Both the position numbers and the translations under genes were made by a program. A stretch of 64,000 nt of DNA from Trematomus loennbergii (taxonomy: Eukaryota; Chordata; Actinopteri; Perciformes; Nototheniidae). A model generated the notes under the pieces. The model was not told where the DNA came from and did no database searches. It was given only the letters and a program-made list of their open reading frames with translations. The stretch's first letter is position 1, and each line of letters starts with the position of its first letter. This document shows, piece after piece, positions 14,188 to 28,082 of this stretch. The DNA is taken from contig JAAOOA010000033.1 of the NCBI GenBank assembly GCA_012861695.1, positions 12,020,325 to 12,084,324 on the forward strand, written 5' to 3'.

Positions 14188-16341
14188 TATCAGTCTGAGT
14201 CACGAGTGAATCCCAACGGTCTGTCATGGCAGTGAGAGAATGCACATGATCTTTTGTCTCCTGCCTTGCTGTAAGAGGAGTCAGGTTTCTGGATCAATAA
14301 GAATCAATTGCAACCCGAGTTGCCGGAGTAATAAAAAATATTATAATCTAATCGGCAGTTTTTTCTATTTTGACTCAAAAAAAGAAAGAAAAATACACCC
14401 AATGGACCGACTCATTGGTGTAATTTGTAGATAGAAGCTGCACAAGATACATGACATGCTACATGTTCTCCCTAACTCCTGCACCATTTGTAGGACTCTT
14501 TTTAATTCATAGCTGCAGGAACTTCCATTCACTGCAGACGGAGCCATTAAGAGAGAGAGGGACTCCAGACACTGGTGCACACTGGTGGTAATGGATTACT
14601 GATGTTATTATGGTTCAATAAGGCCTCTAAACAACATCCTCTGATCCACTGCAAGAAAAACAGTTCTCAATGAGTGTGTGTGTGAAAGATACACATGTGT
14701 AGCCAGTGTAACCCCCAACCATTACCATTATTTCATCACAAATGGGCCAAACCTTATGATACCACTCGCTTGTTTTATGTTATTTTGCCTCCGTAACCAG
14801 TTTTCTAACCTGTTGGTTTATAAACTAGAAGGAATGTCTTTAAGTGAGCACATGATCAATCAATCAATCGATATCAATCAAACATCACTTCTTAAAGCAC
14901 ATAAGCAACAAGCATATCTTCATCACCACAGCAGCAGACGCATCACATGAACTTGAAAGTTGAAAGCCTCCAAAAGAAAAAATGATCATCGATGATTTTA
15001 ATGAGATATAACTTAACATGATAACAATAATCACAACATCTATTCAAGGGATGAAAGTTGTGGGTACTATTTTGAAAGTCACATATTTTACTACAAGGCT
15101 ATTTCAGTCTTTGGGGATTACAATTTGGAAAATCCTTATTTTATTCCTCTCTTCGCTGTATAAATGTGTGGGTTAGGGCATTTAGCAACTATTTTCTCAA
15201 TCAAAGTTATTAGCCACTAATGTTCTGACTCAAATCTGACATAAGCCTAAAAATGGCGACCAAACCTGTCAGGTTTAAATGTCAAACTTAAGGGCCTTTT
15301 CCTCCATTTGTTACCCAGTCCGTTGTTGTTCCCAGCATGCATCTGTTTATTTCACAGTTAGCCCCCTTCCTATTTGCCACCCACAGTGCCGGTAGACAGC
15401 AGTGTGTGCACTGTGTGTGGCAGCCACAAATATACCCACTTTTCCCAGCACTGCCTCCGTCTAAACAACAGGTGTACCAGTTACTCACACACTCATTGAC
15501 CCCACACAAACACACACACGTACGCCACACATATCAACAGATACAAAAAAACCTGAAAGGTTGGAAAACAACGCAAGGATGGAGCTTTTTGTAATTTGTC
15601 CTACCTGGTTGTTGACATAATCCTGAACACATAAGCAGAAACGTGAAAAAGGAAGAGAAAAAAACAGTCATACTGAGAAGTATGCAAACTGTCTGTGTGT
15701 AGTGAAAGTACAATGTGGTAAGACTAGCAAATCCTATTATTCTAGTCTTTATTCATATTTAATAAAAGGAAAGTGGGCCTGTCAAGGTCTCCATTCAGTC
15801 ACTTAACAATGACCAGCGTACAATACATGTCATGGAACTGTGATCTCTTTTAAGGGATGTTCTCCTACTACCAAATATGTCTTTAGTTCATCCTGCCCTA
15901 AATCTTGCTTAAATTAAATGAAGGACTAATATAATTATCCTTTCTTTTTTTGAGGACATTCACAGTCTCCCACTTGTTTGTGTCCTTCTTTGTGCAGTAC
16001 AAGCACACCAGAGCAGTTAGCTTTAACACAAAAAGCAGTTACAAAAACTGGGGCAGGATTGGGCTATGCTGAAGGCAAAACATGTTATTTTAAACAGTGG
16101 AATAATGACTGAGAAGCTACAGACCCACATAGAGTAGGGTCGGCAAAGGACACTTACAGCTATGAGATGGGAAAAGTGTGTGTGTGTGTTCATATGCGTG
16201 TGGGTGCATGTGTGTGTGTAAGCAAACTGAAGTGTGTGTGCGCCTTTGTGAATGTGTGTCGCAAAGCGTGGTTTCTAGTGATTAGTCAAAACTGTAACTG
16301 ACACACGGCTGGCTCCAGTGATTCCATCAAATGGAGGGAAA

Positions 16342-16548
<207 letters not shown>

Positions 16549-16983
16549 TGAAATAACTTATTATATTATATTGACTAGAATGTTTTGTACCACTGGGAAA
16601 TACAAAAAAAAATGATTTAGATTTTCAAAATGTTCAATTTTATAACAGAAAACGCAGAATTTGATCAGACAAAATAGATATTTGCATGTGTAGACCACGC
16701 TCTGGTAGTAAGCACTAGCAAGAGTAGCAGGAGGACACTTCCCAACCGGTTTCATCTGCTAAGAATGAAAGCACTAATGAGTAAAGATGTCAGCAGGGAT
16801 CTGGAAAACGGACTTTTGGACATCATCAAATTCTACTAATAATGTCAATGAAGACACAACTAATAAAATATATCCAGTTATGAATGCCCAGATTGTGTCA
16901 AGTGACATAAACTCTGTAAAAGTAACAAGCATTGGCATTAAACCCTCATTGTACAGTGCTACTTGTTTTGGCGTCACTCTTAC

Positions 16984-17127
16984 CGTGTTGTAGCCGGAGG
17001 GTCCTTGGCCATCTGTGATGACTTCTCGTTCCCCCCTGGGGTTCACCCTCCTAAAGCGCCGTCTGGACCTCCGTTGGGATCCTTCTCTTTGCAGAAAACC
17101 GTCGTCCCCCTCGCTGCCGTTATCCAC
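16984..17127 (-). CDS. rapgef2/6: RAPGEF2/6-like, exon E (basic linker after cNBD1)
   Basis: This 144-base, phase 0-0 exon has acceptor GTATTGCAG and donor GTAAGA. It encodes VDNGSEGDDGFLQREGSQRR and then SRRRFRRVNPRGEREVITD, ending in GQGPSGYNT. The QSRRRFRKIN(Q/Y)KGERQ segment of RAPGEF2/6 is clearly recognisable. The LQRE and ITD residues lean towards RAPGEF6, while exons B-D lean towards RAPGEF2. The family's next segment, LPADFTKLHL, was not found between 1 and 16.9 kb, so the rest of the gene lies to the left. Confidence 0.85.
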
Positions 17128-17312
17128 CTGCAATACACAGTCAACAGCCTCCTCAGAACAGTAGCTTCTACGGGATTCGCACCCACAACCTTCATGAGCG
17201 TGGAGACACCTGGAGGACTGATCCTCACAGTTTGAGACCTGAGAGCACAGCTCAGAGATGCTTCTTTTGAATTGATCAGGCTTTGGGTTCTTAAGAATGG
17301 AGTTTTGCTTTT

Positions 17313-17552
17313 TTAATTCCAATGTCTGGTTCTCGATTTTGATTTCTGTTTGTTGTAATCCAAGTTTTGTGTTTTAGAATCCGTTAAGTCTTGAAAAGAG
17401 ATGTGATCCTTGTAGTTGTTCCTTTCCTTTGCCCCTGGCTCTGCTTCATTCCCTGAAACTTCTGAGATCTGGCCCTGCTCTTCTGCTGGCTCCTGGTTGA
17501 ACATCCAGTTCTTCCAGAGCGCAGAGAGCCGGTGCCAGCGGAGCACACTCAT
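17313..17552 (-). CDS. Possible alternative 5' end of the rapgef gene; unrecognised 79-codon frame
   Basis: A true ATG at 17552 opens a 79-codon frame beginning MSVLRWHRLSALWKNWMF. I do not recognise it. Just before its stop, a second frame opens and stays open for about 85 codons. That frame runs straight through the exon E acceptor into exon E in the same frame and passes a heptad-like stretch, EIKIENQTLELKKQNSILK. Neither frame has a good internal donor, and the second has no in-frame ATG, so joining them needs a one-base shift or an unseen intron. It could be an unspliced alternative first exon or simply chance. Confidence 0.25.
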   Translation of the reverse strand: MSVLRWHRLSALWKNWMFNQEPAEEQGQISEVSGNEAEPGAKERNNYKDHISFQDLTDSKTQNLDYNKQKSKSRTRHWN

Positions 17553-18995
17553 CCGGACGCAAGCACGGTATCAGAATAACACATAAAAGCAGGAAATACC
17601 ACAGGAGGGGAGAAACTAAAAACAGCAAGGGAACACTAGAGACAAAAGATGAATAGAAGGGTTGCGTCCAAATAATAAAAAAAAGGTCTAAAATCCTGAG
17701 GGATCCTGGGACACTAAATCCTTTGAGGCTAGCATCCACAAAGAAAGGAAAAACCAAGTGGATGAACTTCAGCGAGAGTTGTCTTCTTCTGAGAGCCGGA
17801 GAGTTCAAGACGGAGTTCAGCTGCTCAACACGTTGCATACTGACAGACTTACTCACATGTTTGCCCTTCCTCCCTCTCTCTCTCTCTCTCTCTGAGACAC
17901 GCGCACAGAGATACACTGAGCCCACAGTTTCCTTCAGGAAACCGTAAATACATAAATATCCTCCCAGGCAGAAAGAGAACAGCACATAACACAGATTCCG
18001 GCCATACAATTCATTCCCCATAGGCTCTTTGTGCTGGTCTGTTGTTGCGCTAGGAATGTTTACTCTCTCCATTGCATAATGTTAAGAGAGTCAATAGCCT
18101 TATTATGTACGTAATGACTAAGTGTTTTAGGAAATTCGAAATATGCTACCCAACCTTGTGATGATTTATATATCGCTGTAACTTGGCTTTTATATATTTA
18201 AGGGTTTTCTCTTTCTTACATCTGAATGCATTATAATTGAATGTTTAAATAATAGTTTTGTGCTTGATTGAGCAAAAAACTTGATATCCAAACTTTCAAG
18301 TTATGCCTTTTTCTTTAATGTTGTTTTCTTTAAAAAAACATCTGTGTTTTGTTGTCACTGACACTGCAACAATGAATCTCAACAGATGCTGAAATATATG
18401 TCGCCTAGTCTCACATTCCTCTACCTTGTCAAAAACCTGGTGCCTACGTTACCCATAATGCAGCTCATATTCAGGTGTGTTATGCTAGCAGTGGCTAATG
18501 TTGCCTGCAACCCTCTCACTTCTTTCTAACTCCACATTTTCAAGTCAAGTTGTTAGCCCTAACCAGCATAGCCTCAAGTTGCATGACTTTAATTTATTTC
18601 AACATATTTTCTTTGTTGGTTGTACTTGTGTCCATTAACAGATGCAGCATTCTGTTGCTATTATATCCGAGACCACACTGTGTAAATAGTGTACAAAGTT
18701 ACCCACGTGTCAGCCTAAAGTCACCTCTTCTCGCTTAACACTTTGCGGCCTTCTGTTGAGTTATTCCACGCCTGCCCACAATATGATTTGATCATTCAGC
18801 GCCTTTTAACAAGTGTGCTCTATGTTTCTGTTTGTTGTTCAGCCTTTCAGTTTGTCAAGCTTTCTGGCAGTATGCTGACACTATGAGAGACCAAGAGAGA
18901 AAGAAACAAATGGGGTCCATGTGGTGGTGTTTGAATATTTGTACCCTCTTTCAGTCTCTGTCAGTTACTTATCTTCACTTTCCAGGTCCTTATTC

Positions 18996-19191
18996 ATTAT
19001 TATTACATGTCACTTGTTAGACGCTTTTATCCAAAGCGACTTACATACTCAATACTGTGGGCAATCCCCACAGGAGCAATTTGGGGTGTAGTGTCTTGCC
19101 CAGGGACACAACGACATGCTGACTGCAGTGGGGTTTGAACCTGTGACCCCCTGATCCGAACAGCAACGCTCAACCCACTGCACCACGCCTT
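18996..19191 (-). mobile_element. tRNA-derived SINE (V-SINE-like), full length, inverted
   Basis: This is the same family as the 28.1-kb copy in opposite orientation. The B box lies at 19131-19142 (read GGTTCAAACCCC on the minus strand), and the GCTTTGGATAAAAGC core and TACATTA-type tail lie at about 18996-19040. The two copies differ at scattered positions. Confidence 0.85.
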
Positions 19192-20317
19192 ATCTCTATC
19201 ATTTACTTCCCTCTTACTACCACACTCTGCATTTGCAACCGTGTCACGTAATGTGCTTTGAGCTATACTTGCTAGTTGCTAAAAGCTACATTGCAATAAT
19301 TAGCACTCCAAGTGTTCATGCATTTATTCATGTTGCTGTGAATAATTAGTATCAGAAATAAATTGAGTGGATCTATTTCACAATCCAGCATTGTTCTCAC
19401 AACTGATAAAGTTTCATCATCCATGAAAAGTTGTGAGCAGAAGTAACTACTGTGTGCATATGATGAGATGATGGTAAAAGCTGAAAATGTATGCTGTCTA
19501 TCTTCCTGTTTTCCTACATGAAACACCTATGATACCTAAAAAAACGTGTAGTTTCTCTATCTCTCAAAGGCAACCTTCACAGAGCTGTTTGATTGAAAAA
19601 AATCTTGCACATCGATTAGAAAGCGGCTTAAACGTAAAACACGAGACAGGGGATGGACTGAAAGATTTTCTGTCACTGTTGAAATGGGACTCAATAGCTG
19701 CCATGGGTTGATACCATATACAGTCTATGGTTGATACAGACAGAGAAACAAGCATGTGTGAGGAAGGTCTGCTGTGTCAACAGAATCATTACTGCATTGT
19801 GGGTAGTTTAGCTGGAATGGACTCTGAAACAGATGCATAAAGGGTAGTTCAGCTATAAATACCAAGTAACAGTTGTAAAAGGAACGTCTTGGTATTGTTG
19901 TGTCCCTTTTGAAGGCAAACAAATTCTCTTTTAAGAACCCTCATGAAACAGGCAGCCTGAAGTTAATTGACAGGAAATTATGGAGGGCAAAGTAAAACAT
20001 TTACCAGACTTCTATGTCTATCCTGTCACTATATAGCCATCTTTTTTTCCTCTCACTATGTACTGTATGTGCCTCTCTGGCGTCTTGACTGAATAGAAAC
20101 CCCATTTACCCCGTGACCACCACAGTACTTCCAGCCATTGAGGAGCCTTGCCTCTATGATTCTGACTGACTGTCACAGCCATAATGTGTCCATATTTCCT
20201 GTTTCCTGTGTCCATTTCAATGTGTTTGTGTGACTAACTTCCCATCTACTCATCAGTCAGTTTACATTCCTCTCATCTATCTGATGGTTTGCGTTCCTTT
20301 GTGCATCACCCTCTTTG

Positions 20318-20467
<150 letters not shown>

Positions 20468-21215
20468 TGTGAATGTCACCCCTGTCCATCCTGTGACCAG
20501 AGTCATGACGATAGCCACAGATTACACTGCCTATACTATTCCCATGGCCCTAATTAGCTGATTGACTGCAATGCGGTGTGACTAGACACACAGTCCCTCT
20601 GCTCTTGTGTGTTTATGCATTCATCTGAAACAGTGTGTGAGCGTGTGTGTGTAAATGTGTGTGTGCAAGCAAGTACATGTTTTCTGTTTTCTCAATATCT
20701 TTTATCATCTTTATATGTCCTAATAAAAGATCCGCCATTCATCCAGTGCCATGGTGTGTTCTTTTTTGATTTGATCGAAGATGTGCTTCTGTTTTTTGTC
20801 AGTATAACTTTTACAATTCAGGCTGACCACCCAGATTTTCTCCTGTTTATTCCACACAAGCCGCTGCTGCCTGCAACCTTAAACGCATCAGCTACTGTGC
20901 GTCAGAAGGATTTTCTCTGGGAAGATTCAACTAGCAGCAGAATCCAGAACTTTTATTCACTGTATTTATGTTTGGCAATTACTTTTCACATCTGTCATGA
21001 ATGGGATTTCATTTTATTTTGTGTTGCGGATTGATACCCAATGATGTTCTACTTGCATCAACCCCTCATATAGTCACAAGCAGCACATAGTGTATGAATA
21101 TCCTAGGTGAAATCATTTTTAGCTTTGAAAAAAGAAAAACATGAGCATGTGACCCAGCAAGACCCAGAAAACACCTCATGTTCTCCATAAGGCTCTGATC
21201 AGCTGATTCACTTTA

Positions 21216-21848
21216 GGCGCGTTCACACCAAGTACTTTGCCGTATTTAGTGCCGGCACTCAGTGCCCGGCTCTTATTACCCCAGGGCACTTTAGTACAGA
21301 TCGCGTTCACACCGGAGTACTTTTCCCTGAGGGAAGATTACGCAAATGAGCCGCTGACGTCACTTCGTCTTCTTCTGCTTTGGGTTTACTGGCAGGCCGC
21401 AAACAACTTCACGGCGTATACTGCCACCCGGAGTCCCCGGCCGGAAGTCCCCGGAGTTGGGGACTGGCTTCAGTAGAAGCTGCTGGGACTCCCATCGCTA
21501 GAACGCCGACACCTCCTCATCTCCACCGCTCCCATGTTTTATTTTGTGTTGCCATAAGTTAGTCGCGTTTGTGCACTGGGCGAATGCTAATGCTAATAAT
21601 GCTAATGCCAGGATAATAAAATGGCGGCTCTAAAAACAGAGTTGTACGAGGCGTGGTTTGCAATTCGCCCAGCCAATCAGAACTGGGGCACTTTTTTCCC
21701 CCAGGAAAGTACCATCTCTCAGCAGGCACTAAAAATGGGGGTAAAGTTCCCGAGATTAAGTGCTCTTTTGGTGTGAACGCGACATAAGGGGTACTAACGG
21801 AACTAAACGTGAAAAGTACGGTGAAAAGTACTCCGGTGTGAACGCGGC
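21216..21848. mobile_element. Inverted-repeat element with CGCGTTCACACC ends
   Basis: Four copies of the CGCGTTCACACC motif, two in each orientation (near 21219, 21302, 21768 and 21833), bracket a 630-bp segment. Three are followed by a GTACTTT-like tail. An ACGTCA site and a CCAATCA box lie inside. The doubled termini suggest nested or composite copies. No clear target duplication and no coding sequence. Confidence 0.65.
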
Positions 21849-24800
21849 TTTTGTCTCTTTCTACTAAAGCACTCACTCCTCCCCTCCAAATCACCTCCAA
21901 CATCTCTCTTCAAGGATGACACACACACTGGAATGGGTTAGATTCTGGGCACACCAGGCACAACAAATTCAAATCTATTCCCTCAGCAATAAATGTGTCT
22001 TTTTTTATTAAAAATCATTGTATCCTTTATTCCCCAGGATAACTGTTAAATGTTCCTGCAATCCCCAGCTTCACATTCACACAGTATCACTAAATCATAC
22101 CTGAGATTGTCGGCACCACCACTCCCTTTTACTGTCGCAATAGCCTCTGAATGGACCCACAGGGGAAGTTAAGGATTAAGAGCCGTGATGAAAGGGCAGC
22201 TCCCTCACTATTAAAACACTTCTTCACTGCCAGCATTTTACAAGACATGTATGTTCTGATGTCCCTGAAACTACTGGGTGGATTCTGCAGTCCTGACTGG
22301 TCAAACACAAGCCTCGGGGCTCCTATAACCTTAATATGGAATTAATTCACTCAGTAAGCAAGCAATGACATTTATGGACCGTCATGTTTATTGATGTTTC
22401 AGCAAATATAGACTTTCAATAAGTCCTTTTCTACTTTTGCATGTCTCCTTTCCAACATCTCCAGTCAAGCAACAGTAAAAGAAAACGCAATGACTCTGTA
22501 CTAGTTTGAGCTTTGTCACTGCTTGGTTATCAATTCTAATTTATTAACAGTCCTTTAGATGTTATGCAAGGAGCGAAGGGGAATTCCTGAGTTTGGTTAA
22601 ATTAGCTCCTTGTTTCCTGGAACTGTCTGATCAGACAGAAAGTGCCATTGGCTGATGAGGGGAGAGTGTTACTTATTTACTTTCCCAGAGTTCCTTTTAT
22701 TTCCTTCTAAGATATAAATGCCCTTTTATGCAACTGCTACAGTGACTTCCTGCCCCCCTTTCTTTCTTTCTTGGAACATATGTGAGTGTCGTTACTTTGC
22801 TTGATAATGAATTATATTGCAAAAAGCTGGACACACAATACACAAATATGATGAGTGTATTGCAATCATAATCATCAAAAAACAAGAAGAAGGTACAGTT
22901 TGACATTTAGGGAATTTGCTTCCATCTGTCTTGTTGCATGAGAAGTTCAAAATCACTCAAATGTCTATATAAAAATATAAATGTAATGCTAGCTAACTTA
23001 GCTTAGCGTAAAGACTGTAAATGGGGGGAAACAGCTAGCCTGCTCTGTTTAAAGAAGCCTCTAAAACAGCAAATCTAGAGCAAAATAATTTCTATTAATC
23101 GGGATTATTGAGTCTGTACAAAAAACGAATTCTAAAAATAACACGACACCCACTGTGACATAACAACATCTTGCTTTTAATCTTTGGTGTAAAAGAGAAT
23201 TCCCCAAAATGTCGTACTTTTTCATGTTTTAACTTTTAAAAGGACCAATTGTTTAATTGTCTAGATTCAACATAACTGTATGAACTAAGCCTACAATACC
23301 CACATTGGTACAAAATGTCCTACACAAGATCCTCATTTTTCTTCTTTACAGAAAAAATGTCTACATGTAAAACAGGGATATTTTCTGAGTAAAAGACTGC
23401 CTGAAGCACTTAATATGGAAACTCTCAGAGGGAAAGAGGGGAAATCATTATTATGTTGTAACAAGAAGTGACAGGAAGAAGTAAGCCTGACATTCATTTA
23501 AATGAAAATCTTGCACATTATTGCCTCAGTTTAAAGTGACAGAGCGCCTGTCTAAGAATGATAAGGTTTCATCATGTTCCCCTGGCTACAGTAATGACAG
23601 TCAGTAAGTCTGTGCAGTCATAGCAAAAGAAAGCTCAGAAGATGGCATCTCTAAAATATCTGTGTAAAAACGTGCAGGGGGTTTCCTGTACAGTCTTAGA
23701 GTCCTTTGAACCCGCTCTTAAAGGTCAAATGGACAGGTATCATTCAGGAAGCCACAAGGTCAAATCTGTTCTCTATGTTATAACATCCATGGAAATGGCT
23801 GCTTTTTAAAAAAAAACGTGTACCGTCTGATCCCTGGAGTCCCTGAGACACGGAGACTCAGGAGAGGGTTGACAGGAACAGGGAGGACATTTAGGAAGAG
23901 ACAGGGACTTTGTTAGCACTGCAGCCTTGTGGAGGCAGATAGAAACACACTACATTTGCAAATATTGCAAGCGGGAAGAGTACTTTTAGATATTCTCGAA
24001 AATGTAAGGGTGCTTTTTAAACATTTTTTCTTATAGAAATGTGCAATTTGTGTTGGTAAATATCTACTTAAAAACAACACTGTAACAGGAACGTGTGAAA
24101 CATAACTTTCCTACTATTGCTGTTAAAATAAATGTTAAATGTAAAAGCTACCATTAGATTAGGAAAATATAAGAATAACTGATGTTGTTGGATAAACTGA
24201 ATTCCATTTTCTAAAGGAGACTTGCTGGCCTAGGAACATCAAGGCAACAACAACCCATAATGCATCACTCTCTGTAACAGCTGGTGGTTTTTACCCATTA
24301 TTTGATAGGTAGCAGCGAATGCATGATTAGTCAAATTCATAAAAATGTGCATTACATCTCCATTTTTTTTTTTTATTAACTTACATTGAAGAAGAAGAAT
24401 CTTGTTTTGTTGTTGTTTATGTTTAATTTCGAACATGTAATTGACTGTATTCATTGTTGGGCCTGTATACACATTTGTTATACATTTCATTAGATGTAAT
24501 TATTTAGATTGGCTTGAACAATTCTCCATAACACATCATTTGTTTTTCTAAAGGCATATGAGGAAGATATCAGCCAATGAAGCTCATTTGAATATGTAGA
24601 CGAGATCTACTGTGCATACAGAAAGGGGGGTGTCACAGAGGGGAAGAACAGAGGTGGGGAGATGGAGAGGAATAGGGAGGGAGATGAAAGAGAGGAGAAA
24701 AAGGGGACAGTACAGGAGAGAAAAGGTGATACAGACATCAAATAAAGATGGAAAACAGGAATAATATCAAAGAGATGGGAGATGAGGGAGGATAGAAAGG

Positions 24801-24871
24801 GAGGTGCTTGGGAGAGAGACAGAGACAAAGGGCCTAAAAGAGAGAGAGAGAGGTGGCGTCTCTCCACTCAC
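21849..24871. other. rapgef intron D-E, no feature recognised
   Basis: AT-rich unique-looking sequence. A TTAGCTTAGC motif at 23000 and an A8/T10 run near 24365 are the only simple features noted. No transposon ends were identified. Confidence 0.6.
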
Positions 24872-24939
24872 CACAATCATTTCTGACGGCTCCAAAGTGA
24901 TGCATTCACAGCCTCGTCTGCCCCCCATGCTTGCCAAAA
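24872..24939 (-). CDS. rapgef2/6: RAPGEF2/6-like, exon D, carrying a one-base frame break
   Basis: This 68-base exon runs from acceptor TCTGCAG to donor GTGAGT. It encodes FGKH in the phase-2 frame delivered by exon C, and RRGCECITLEPSEMIV in a different frame that leads in phase 0 into exon E. Both RAPGEF2 and RAPGEF6 carry FGK...RGC(E/D)C...LEPSEMIVV in one frame. The two halves meet at a run of six G on the minus strand (24921-24926). Five G would restore a continuous 67-base exon; six produce an early TGA. Everything else about the exon looks intact. A base-calling or assembly homopolymer error is the most likely cause; a real allele or a decaying copy is possible. Confidence 0.85.
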
Positions 24940-25584
24940 CTGCAGAGAGAGAACACACACACAAAGAAAACGTTAAAACAGAAACAAACCCAAGGTACAG
25001 AACACACAAAACACACTCTGACAGGGGCAACAGATGCAGTCAATCACAACTGCCCACCCATAGATGAACCCAAGCATTGTACAGCAACCGATTACCCTTA
25101 TCAAAATGGAATGTCCTATTATTAAATTAAAAAGGATACCATGGGTTCATCAAAATGAAGTATGTGCTCATAGTAGCTTCATCTTAACATGAAACAGATG
25201 AATAGCTAAATAAAGGATTGGCTCTACATTAAAACATCAGTATTTGATAAACACACCCTGGTTGTTATGATTTTGCCACTTTCACCAAGGTCTCACCAAA
25301 AGCATAATATTTTATATTGGCTTAATGATTATTGGGGCATACAAAAAAGCCAAAAATGATAGAACTTAAAAATATTGGGTCAATGGGTGTTAATCAAAAG
25401 CAATAAGTCATACACACATTTAACAAGCAAATAATCAATCAAAAGAGATAATTTCTCTATCACTGTCCTCGAAGAGAAAAGTCAGCTAATGTTTATTTTA
25501 TTTTGTTGATCTGCAAAAAGAGTTTCTACCTACAGTATTAGGTGACAGCACCACTTTAGTCATTGTGTTTAAGTGATATATGCT

Positions 25585-26850
25585 CATACAAAAGGGGGAA
25601 AGCCCTAACTTTCTCAAATTGAGAAGGGCTGTAATCTCCTATAAAACTGTTGGAGATTAAACATTTTAAGCAGTTTTGGAGATAATTTTCAGAAAAGCAT
25701 TGTCTCTAGTATTTTAAGACAATTTGAAAGTGGTTAAAGTGATTCCACAAACGTTTATCTTCACGTAAGAGACAGAAATGTATGATTTGTCACCAGACAC
25801 CTTGGATTTGGTGCCAACATACGACATGTTGGTATTAGAGCAGTTCAGTTGAACTAACAGTTTGTGGTGTAGGCCTAACCACTAAAAAACAGAGTGTAGA
25901 TAGATAAGCTTTCATGGCTCAACATAACTGTACACAAGCTGCAAGTCTTTAAAGACCCTGCTTAACCAACTTTGATCATCACTACAAATATAACCCTTAG
26001 AGTACATGCTGAAAGCGTATACATTTATATAAGTTCCAACGCCCTTCTGTTAGCAGCTTGGTATTTATTAGCCAAATGAAACTGAACACAAACATTTCAG
26101 CTTGCATGCCTGAGTGAAGTTACAAGCGTTGCTCCCACCAGTTATTAGTTGTTGCACAATGTGAGTCTGTGTGTGCGTGCAGCTCACAGGTTTATGCCCT
26201 GTCGCCGTTTGTCCTGTGGTGAGCAGGAGGAGAGCAGCTGATGCCGCGGTGAGAACATGTGGGACGGTCTGCTGTGTAGTCGTCACATGGAGATTTATAA
26301 ATCATATTTTAAAACCAGAAGCCATTAATAGCTTAGGTCCAAAACACAGGCACAACAGAATAAAACCCTAATGTTGGTTGGGCTGGAAATAATGACTCTA
26401 TTCATTATCAGTACATTTGATAATGATAACTATTAATCAACAACAACAAAAATCACTCTACTAATCGACGTAAAGCCCCAACTTTCTCAAATTAAGAAGG
26501 GCTGTAATCTTCTATAAAACTGTCGGATAAATGATATTTTAAGCTATTTTGGAGACATACTTTCAGAAAAGCATTGCTTCCAGTGTTTTAAGACATTGTT
26601 AAAGCAGTGTAAGTGAATTCATAACCGTTTTTCCGACTTTCTTTAAAGACAACGTTGTACGATTTGTCACATGACACCTTATTTTCTAAATATCAGAAGC
26701 CATTTATAGGTTGTGTCCTAAACACAGACAGAAATAAAAACCTAAAGTTGGTCGGGCTGCAACTAATGACTCTATTCATTATCAGGACATTTGATAAAGG
26801 ATAACTATTAATCCACACACCAGTAAAATAGTTGATGTAAATAAAGAATG
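25585..26850 (+). repeat. Diverged local direct duplications
   Basis: Two units are repeated in direct orientation. One begins AAAGCCC(T/C)AACTTTCTCAAA and recurs at about 25599 and 26474. The other, with GACTCTATTCATTATCAG, recurs at about 26393 and 26767. The second unit contains a GGGCTG(C/G)AA(C/A)TAATGA motif like the ends of a common fish MITE; a related remnant lies at 55455-55497. Confidence 0.65.
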
Positions 26851-28082
26851 CCATTCACAATTTCATAAAGCTCATGATGAGATCTTCACATTGTCTGGTT
26901 TGTCAGCCTGAAAGCTAAAGACATCTTGTTTAATATCTTATAAGACAAAGAGAAGCTGAAATTATGACATTGAAAAAGCCAGAACATGAGAATGTTTTGC
27001 TGACGTCAAAGATAAATCAATCTTTGATATATATCTTTGCGTTTTCTGAGAATCAACTTATCTGTAAATGACTTATTGCTACTGCTCCAGGGCTGACATT
27101 TGTTCAGCCCTGTGATGTGATGTAACCCAAAAACACGACTCTAGTATACTCCCTATGTAGGAATAAAAGAAGAAAGTGTTTGAATTTGAGACATTTCTTT
27201 CCACAACTTTGAAAATGGCCTCCCTCCCTCTGTGAGTGTCTGTGTTTACTCGTACTATAATCACGCATGTCTCTGTGTTTCCCTTGTTCTGTCTAAGTGT
27301 GTGAGGCAGAAGCTCGATCACTGTGTGCGGTGATCCCTGAGAGCAGACCGGCCTCTGAACACGTCTCGCTCCCTTTGGCATGCTCAAAGTGGCGACTCAG
27401 CATTGTTTAAGAACTGGAGGAGGGCTGGTTTTAATTATGGAAGCGTGCCGAGCTGGGAGACGGACAACTTTCACTCTCACGTCTCCTCTCTGGTTACGTT
27501 CTCGCACCGTCTATCTATCACTCCCTTTTGGCTCACAGCTTTTTACTTTCCAGTCATTTCTCTCCTCCTTCCTGTATGTTCCCTTTGCTTTTCACATCCA
27601 CTTGCCTCCCAACCAATACTTTCTCTGAACGCTTATGTTCTGCTTCTTTTTCCATATGATGCCATTTCTAAAAATGTCCTCCCCTTTCAACTCTTTTGGT
27701 TGACCCCTACCGTTCCATTTTTTACTCTTTTTCCTTTGACCCTTTCCCCCTCCATTGACTTTCATTTATTGATATTCTCCTTCCTGTTGTGCTTCCTTTG
27801 CTTCTTTTCCCTTTGCTGTTCACTTCACTCCCTTTTTTTGCCTCTTATTTCCTGCTTTCCTGTTTTCTTCCCCCGTCTCCTCATCCCCATTCCCCTTCAT
27901 CCTTTCTTTCTCTTCTTACTGATGGCCCTTCCTCTCTCTGGGCCCCATAAAAAAGAAGCAAACTTTCATCTCATCATATCCTTAATTCAGTTTCACACCG
28001 GCACAGGCACTGCTTTCATAAACTCAGCCACTTGATGTAATGCTAAGATGAAAGCCTGTCTTCATAATGTGATCTGATGATG

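Noticed and set aside
27403..28035. 210-codon plus-strand frame rich in Phe, Leu, Ser and Pro
   Set aside because: It lies in a pyrimidine-rich stretch where stop codons are rare; composition is low complexity and no motif, start context or splice site supports it.
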